Source: Betaproteobacteria bacterium
GTDB taxonomy: Bacteria > Pseudomonadota > Gammaproteobacteria > Burkholderiales > SG8-39
Reading direction: 5' to 3'
Assembly (NCBI GenBank): GCA_011391185.1
Contig: JAABRB010000031.1
Location: 1 to 17,791 of the forward strand
DNA: 17,791 nucleotides
Part shown: piece by piece, positions 14,456 through 17,791 of the stretch
Numbering within the stretch: position 1 is the stretch's first letter
How the letters are laid out: each line of letters opens with the position of its first letter
Notes under the pieces: generated by a model
Told to the model about the DNA's origin: nothing
The model's input: the letters and a program-made list of their open reading frames with translations, nothing else
Database searches by the model: none
Made by a program: the position numbers and the translations under genes

Positions 14456-14910
14456 TACAAGGTTCCCTTCGTCTCCCCGGCGAACCGGCTCGCGCGCGCG
14501 CGGCGGAACTCCTCGCGATAGTCCGGGCTCGCAGGATCGGAGAGGCGGGCCGCCGTGGCGCTCTTGCGCTCCCCACCCACGTTGCGGATGAAATAGAGCG
14601 TGCAGCGGTAGGAGCGCAGCAGTTTCGCCGAAGCCACGTCGAGCTGGACCGGGACGCGCAGGCGGCCGAGAAACGCGCCGCCCTTCACCGTGAACTGGGT
14701 GGATCCGAATCCGCCGTAGCCCAGGTTGCTGGTATGTCCGTCCAGCTCGGTGAAGACGGCGCACGTGACCGCCCCGTCGACGACTTCCGGCGGCAACCCC
14801 TTGACGGAGATCGGCGTCTCGATCGTGAAGACTTCGGCCCGCGCCGCATCCGACGCGACGAGCGCCGCGCACAGGACCGCAATCGCCGCGAGCCCTGCCG
14901 GGCGTCTCAC
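14455..14910 (-). CDS. Hypothetical secreted protein (151 aa)
   Basis: I do not recognise a family. It starts with a clear Sec signal peptide (MRRPAGLAAIAVLCAALVAS, Ala-x-Ala end, likely cleavage after A25). The mature protein of about 126 residues is beta-rich, with two cysteines (VTCAVF and YRCTLY) that could form one disulfide, and a charged C-terminus. Start choice: GTG at 14910 overlaps the stop of the upstream gene as GTGA, with GGAG about 9 nt before it. A GTG at 14925 would add five residues before the signal and is less likely. Coupling to the neighbouring secreted protein suggests that the two work together in the periplasm. The content fits an envelope protein, but the function is unknown. 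Confidence 0.72.
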   Translation of the reverse strand: MRRPAGLAAIAVLCAALVASDAARAEVFTIETPISVKGLPPEVVDGAVTCAVFTELDGHTSNLGYGGFGSTQFTVKGGAFLGRLRVPVQLDVASAKLLRSYRCTLYFIRNVGGERKSATAARLSDPASPDYREEFRRARASRFAGETKGTL

Positions 14911-15389
14911 CGCGCCGGGCTCCACTTGTGCACCCCGGTGAACGTGAGCTCCTCGGTGGTGACGCTCGACCGCGATTCCGGTTGCTTCGCCGCAGGAGTC
15001 GGAGCGGCAGTCGGCGTCGGCTCACCCTGTGGCGTCGACGCCTTGAACGCGACCGCGACATTGCATGCGTCGATGTCGTCGCCTCCGAGCTGCTTGATTT
15101 CGCTGCGGTAGGAGACGACGCGGCCAACCTGGCTCGCGAGCTCCCGGCAGCCCCGCACGGTTACGTTGCCGCCGCGCGCGGACGCGACGCAGAACTTCCC
15201 GCGGCACTCCCAGTTCACGCCGCCCGCGCGCACCTGCGCTTTCGTCGCGGACGCGGCAAGCTCGACGCGATAGGAGTAGCTCAGGGTGGCAGCGGTCGCA
15301 GGCAACCCGGCGGCGGCAAGCGCAGCGGCCGCGAGCCCCGCAAGCAGAGCCGGGCGGTTCGGGCTGGTAAATCGGATCGGAAGCGTCAC
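14907..15389 (-). CDS. Hypothetical secreted protein with four cysteines (160 aa)
   Basis: Signal peptide followed by a small periplasmic domain. The N-terminus MTLPIRFTSPNRPALLAGLAAAALAAAG ends in LPATAA, with likely cleavage after A34. The mature region has four cysteines (C62, C67, C81, C109), enough for two disulfides, in WECRGKFC, VRGCREL and DACNVA. It then has a Pro/Thr/Ala-rich linker (about residues 118-135) and a short tail. The start is GTG at 15389 with no strong ribosome-binding site, and an internal start cannot be excluded, but the signal peptide supports this one. It overlaps the next gene by 4 nt. No function is assigned. Confidence 0.7.
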   Translation of the reverse strand: MTLPIRFTSPNRPALLAGLAAAALAAAGLPATAATLSYSYRVELAASATKAQVRAGGVNWECRGKFCVASARGGNVTVRGCRELASQVGRVVSYRSEIKQLGGDDIDACNVAVAFKASTPQGEPTPTAAPTPAAKQPESRSSVTTEELTFTGVHKWSPAR

Positions 15390-15425
15390 TGGGGCGCAAT
15401 CTTACCCTGCCGGCGCACGAGCATC

Positions 15426-15431
15426 TAGAAT
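15426..15431 (+). promoter_or_regulatory. Possible -10 box abutting the gluconokinase start
   Basis: TAGAAT one base before ATG 15433, with TTACCC 18 nt upstream as a weak -35. If used, transcription would begin at about 15438-15439 and give a nearly leaderless message starting at the second ATG (15442). Confidence 0.35.
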
Positions 15432-15432
15432 C

Positions 15433-15930
15433 ATGACAACCATGATCGTCATCGTGATGGGCGTGACCGGCGCCGGAAAAACCACGGTCGGCCGCCTGCT
15501 CGCGACCGAGCTCGGCGCCGGGTTCGTCGACGCCGACGATCATCATCCGCCCGCGAACGTGGCGAAGATGAAATCGGGAACGCCACTCGACGATGCCGAC
15601 CGGGCGCCGTGGCTCGCGCGGCTGAACGCACTCCTGCGGGAGCGCGAGCGCGCCAGTCGGAGCGTGGTGCTGGCGTGCTCCGCGCTCAAGGCCGCCTACC
15701 GGGACGCGCTCGTCGAGGGCCTCGCGGGAGCGAAGATCGTGCACCTGCGTGGATCCCGCGCGCTGCTGCGCGAGCGGCTGGAAGCCCGGCGCGGGCATTA
15801 CATGAACCCGGCGCTCCTCGGCTCGCAGCTCGACACGCTGGAAGAGCCGGGCGATGCGATCGTGGTGGACATTGCCCTGGCGCCCGCCGACATGGTCCGC
15901 GCGATCCGGTTGTCGCTCGGCGCCGTCTGA
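15433..15930 (+). CDS. gntK: Gluconokinase
   Basis: Phosphorylates D-gluconate with ATP to 6-phosphogluconate, feeding the Entner-Doudoroff or pentose-phosphate route in the cytoplasm. 165 aa, the size of the GntK/thermoresistant gluconokinase family (about 165-175). The Walker A motif is MGVTGAGKTT (residues 9-18). The gluconate-site region DADDHHPPANVAKMKSGTPLDDADR is highly typical, as are WLARLN, ACSALKAAYRD, and the arginine-rich lid RLEARRGHYMN. The ATG at 15433 is reported; the ATG at 15442 (MIVIVMGVTG) is equally good and is favoured if the abutting TAGAAT is the promoter. There is no gluconate permease or gntR regulator nearby. The lactonase-family gene to the left may be its metabolic partner. 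Confidence 0.93.
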   Translation: MTTMIVIVMGVTGAGKTTVGRLLATELGAGFVDADDHHPPANVAKMKSGTPLDDADRAPWLARLNALLRERERASRSVVLACSALKAAYRDALVEGLAGAKIVHLRGSRALLRERLEARRGHYMNPALLGSQLDTLEEPGDAIVVDIALAPADMVRAIRLSLGAV

Positions 15931-15943
15931 GGGCAAGGCCTGG

Positions 15944-15963
15944 ATTCTTGCGTTCGCGGGAAT
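15944..15963 (+). repeat. ATTCCC-N8-GGGAAT-type palindrome, variant copy
   Basis: ATTCTT-GCGTTCGC-GGGAAT, preceded by TGG and followed by GAC. It can fold into a stem of about 8 bp with two G-T pairs and a GTTC loop. It lies 13 nt after the gluconokinase stop and just before the 3' end of the class II aldolase gene, where it could also end transcripts. Confidence 0.7.
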
Positions 15964-15967
15964 GACA

Positions 15968-16699
15968 CTAGAGCACGGTCCAGCCGGGCTCTTCGCGCTC
16001 GAGCATCCGCCTGAGCGATGCGAGATGCAGCGTCGACTGCTGGCGCTCGGCGGCCCACTGCCTGGCGGTCGTCGTCGCGATGTGGTGCGGAACGCGCTTG
16101 AACACCTTGTTGCTGCCCTGGGCGAGTACCTGCACCATGCACGCGCGCTCCAGGTAATAGAGATCGTCGAAGGCGTACGCGACGTTCTCCCCGCAGGTGA
16201 TCACGCCGTGGTGCTGCAGGAACAGGATGTCGCTGCCGTTCAGGCGCGCGGCGATGCGGTCGCCCTCGGCCTCGTCGAGCGCGAGCCCGTTGTACTCCTC
16301 GTCGTAGGCCACGCGCCCGTAGAACCGCAAGGCGTTCTGGCTCGCCGGCTCCAGCCGACCGCCTTCCAGCAGCGTGAGCGCCGTCGCGTACGGCATGTGC
16401 GTGTGCGTCACGCAGGCGGGCGAGCGCTTGGAGCGGTGGAGCCGGCTGTGGATGTGGAACGCGGTGGGCTCCACCTTGTGGCGGCCTTCCACCACTTCGC
16501 CGGCGGGATCGACCAGCACGATGTCGCTCGGCACGACCTCCGCCCAGTGAATGCCCTGCGGATTGATGAGGAACCGGTCCTTGAGTCCCGGGGCGGCCAG
16601 GCTGAAGTGGTTGCAGACGCCTTCCGAGAGGCCGTATCGGTGAGCCCAGCGCAACGCAGTTGCAAGATCGATGCGTGCCTGGGCCAGAGCGTCCTTCAT
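15968..16699 (-). CDS. Class II aldolase/adducin-like protein
   Basis: 243 aa, the size and pattern of the zinc-dependent class II aldolase/adducin family, whose enzymes cleave or epimerise sugar phosphates (fuculose- or ribulose-phosphate). Zinc ligands are seen as H99 and H101 in THTHMPY and H164 in FLQHHGV; the catalytic-type acid is E77 in VEPTAFHIH. SEGVCNHFS replaces the GNxS phosphate-loop form of fuculose aldolase, so the substrate may not be a sugar phosphate and the adducin-like branch fits better. The ATG at 16699 has no Shine-Dalgarno but a TACAAT box 9 nt upstream. Its promoter region holds the strand's other likely -35 signals. No sugar kinase or isomerase lies beside it, so the pathway is open. 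Confidence 0.85.
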   Translation of the reverse strand: MKDALAQARIDLATALRWAHRYGLSEGVCNHFSLAAPGLKDRFLINPQGIHWAEVVPSDIVLVDPAGEVVEGRHKVEPTAFHIHSRLHRSKRSPACVTHTHMPYATALTLLEGGRLEPASQNALRFYGRVAYDEEYNGLALDEAEGDRIAARLNGSDILFLQHHGVITCGENVAYAFDDLYYLERACMVQVLAQGSNKVFKRVPHHIATTTARQWAAERQQSTLHLASLRRMLEREEPGWTVL

Positions 16700-16708
16700 G
16701 ACGTCGGC

Positions 16709-16714
16709 ATTGTA
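16709..16714 (-). promoter_or_regulatory. Possible -10 box for the class II aldolase gene
   Basis: TACAAT on the minus strand, ending 9 nt before the ATG at 16699, which would give a leader of only about 3 nt. The -35 at the expected spacing is poor; a TTGACA (complement of 16756-16761) lies too far upstream to pair with it. Confidence 0.3.
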
Positions 16715-16801
16715 GCGACCTGCGCCGGAAATGCCCGCCAGAATCGTTACAGGATTGTCAAACCGGCAGCGCCAAGCGCAAAAAGTCGCGCCCGCGCAAA
16801 T

Positions 16802-17515
16802 TCAGTCAAAGAGGTCGCCGAGCATGTGGATACAGAGATCCACGAGATCGCCGCCGGCGGTGAATCCCCCCAGCAGCGCGGGTCCGGTGCCGCGTCCGTC
16901 ATGACTGAGCGTGCGCTCGCTTGCACGGAGTTGCGCCACGGCTGCGGCCGCGGCCTGCGGATCCGGCGTCGCGCGCGACTGCGCGGCGGTGGCCCAGGTC
17001 CGTACCGCCTTTTCGACTGCGTCCGCGTCGAGTATCGAGAGCGGTGCCGCGCAGTGCGGACAACGCGTGTCCTGCGCGAGATCGATCGGCGCCCCGCAGC
17101 CGGAGCATTGCACCTGGCGAATCTCCGCGCGCACGCGCGCAATCTCCCCGGGAGTGAGCGCCCGCACGAACTGCTTTTCGCGCAGAAAATCGAAGAACGG
17201 CGTGAGGCGTCCGTGGTCGTTCGCGCAGCGGTAATAGCGGAAGCGCCCGCCCTTCGACATGTCCTCGGTCCGCCGGAGCCGCCCGTTGCATCGCGGGCAG
17301 CCGAACTGCGCGCCCAGTGGCCGGCGCTCACTCTTCTCGTGCCGGTGAATCTGCTTGAAGAGCTCGAGCACGCCGGCCGGCGCGAGCTGCAGGCTCTCGG
17401 CGCTGTCGAACCAGATCAGGTGACAGGGAAAGCAGAGATCCACCGCCACCTCTCCCGCCAGGTGCCGGTCGAACGACCGCGCTTCCATTCCGCCTTTGCA
17501 GTTCGGACAGTCCAT
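16802..17515 (-). CDS. Three-zinc-ribbon protein (TFIIB-type zinc-finger family)
   Basis: 237-aa cytoplasmic protein with three metal sites: C3-C6/C28-C31 (TFIIB-like zinc ribbon, MDCPNCKGGM and DLCFPCHLIWFDS), C73-C76/C97 with H101 (CPRC and CANDHG), and C137-C140/C152-C155 (CSGC and CPHC). The first ribbon, with the WFDS following, matches small bacterial zinc-ribbon proteins of unknown role. After residue 160 there is an Ala-rich helical stretch and a Gly-rich hydrophobic C-terminus (about 200-237). The ATG at 17515 starts right at the first ribbon; no ribosome-binding site is visible. It is in the same direction as the class II aldolase gene with a 102-nt gap. Function is unknown; nucleic-acid or protein binding is the general expectation for such ribbons. 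Confidence 0.8.
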   Translation of the reverse strand: MDCPNCKGGMEARSFDRHLAGEVAVDLCFPCHLIWFDSAESLQLAPAGVLELFKQIHRHEKSERRPLGAQFGCPRCNGRLRRTEDMSKGGRFRYYRCANDHGRLTPFFDFLREKQFVRALTPGEIARVRAEIRQVQCSGCGAPIDLAQDTRCPHCAAPLSILDADAVEKAVRTWATAAQSRATPDPQAAAAAVAQLRASERTLSHDGRGTGPALLGGFTAGGDLVDLCIHMLGDLFD

Positions 17516-17530
17516 GTGTTGATGGCATGG

Positions 17531-17550
17531 ATTCCCACTTACGCGGGAAT
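17531..17550 (+). repeat. ATTCCC-N8-GGGAAT palindrome
   Basis: ATTCCC-ACTTACGC-GGGAAT, the exact layout of the short dispersed palindrome called dRS3 in Neisseria and common between genes in many Proteobacteria. It is flanked by TGG and GAC, as in the copy at 15944-15963. Confidence 0.8.
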
Positions 17551-17562
17551 GACGACCTCCTC

Positions 17563-17791
17563 CTAAAGAATCGAAGGCGAACGGACCGAGAGCGCCGCGA
17601 GCACGCGCTCCGCCGCGTTCACCCCACGATACTGCGCTTCCTCGAACAGCGAGAATCCGGATAGGTCCGAGTGCGCAAAATGCACGCGGCCCGTGTGGCG
17701 CAGGACACGTTCGCGCGCACTCCCCCAGACGAATCCCGGGCGCGGCCGTGCCATCGCGTGCCCGTTCGCGAAGACATCGATGCGCCGCGTC
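17563..17791 (-). CDS. FAD-dependent oxidoreductase, C-terminal fragment (cut by window edge)
   Basis: The last 76 residues of a protein whose frame runs open past the right edge; the ATG at 17754 is internal because conserved NGHAMARPRPGFVWG coding continues upstream of it. FAHSDLSGFSLFEEAQYRG followed by NAAERVL is typical of the C-terminal FAD-binding end of amine-oxidase-like flavoproteins, where the Asp contacts the flavin ribityl or phosphate. It is a different branch from the three flavoproteins elsewhere in the window. The TAG stop is at 17563-17565, 13 nt from the ATTCCC-N8-GGGAAT palindrome. The family assignment rests on a short stretch, so it is moderately sure. Confidence 0.7.
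   Translation of the reverse strand, partial: TRRIDVFANGHAMARPRPGFVWGSARERVLRHTGRVHFAHSDLSGFSLFEEAQYRGVNAAERVLAALSVRSPSIL

Overview
This is a GC-rich stretch of a bacterial chromosome, visibly well over 60% G+C, with strong G/C third positions and frequent GTG and TTG starts. The gene families, ATTCCC-N8-GGGAAT palindromes and GC-rich intergenic palindromes suggest a Proteobacterium, most likely a Betaproteobacterium of Burkholderiales type. That assignment is inference; there is no rRNA or other phylogenetic marker. I see no tRNA, rRNA, CRISPR array, transposase or phage gene.

Layout. Positions 1-2106 hold two convergent major-facilitator transporters, the first cut by the window edge. Positions 2107-2273 hold an inverted pair of structured palindromic repeats. 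A minus-strand PLP-dependent D-threonine/3-hydroxy-D-aspartate aldolase-like gene (2274-3389) is divergent from a plus-strand GcvT-like aminomethyltransferase (3615-4802), and an 11-bp x 5 tandem repeat lies between them. Three more palindromic repeats (4820-5016) separate the GcvT-like gene from two translationally coupled FAD-dependent oxidoreductase paralogues (5055-6635 and 6632-8098). An APC-family amino-acid permease follows, coupled by an ATGA overlap to an exported SAM-methyltransferase-like protein, and then alkB. On the minus strand lie a third FAD oxidoreductase (10840-12426) and a beta-propeller lactonase-family gene.

The right part is more housekeeping in character: a glutathione S-transferase, two overlapping small secreted proteins, a gluconokinase, a class II aldolase/adducin-like protein, a three-zinc-ribbon protein, and the C-terminus of another FAD-dependent oxidoreductase running off the window.

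Possible joint function. The segment 2274-12426 combines a hydroxy-amino-acid aldolase, a folate-dependent one-carbon transferase, three flavoproteins and an amino-acid permease. That is what a catabolic route for an N-methylated or beta-hydroxylated amino compound would need, with glycine or glyoxylate and a folate-bound C1 unit as products. This is inferred from families and proximity only. The lactonase-like protein and gluconokinase could both feed 6-phosphogluconate. The most distinctive observations are the flavoprotein pair in which the second copy has lost FAD-binding elements, the repeat family with compensating stem changes, and the exported methyltransferase.
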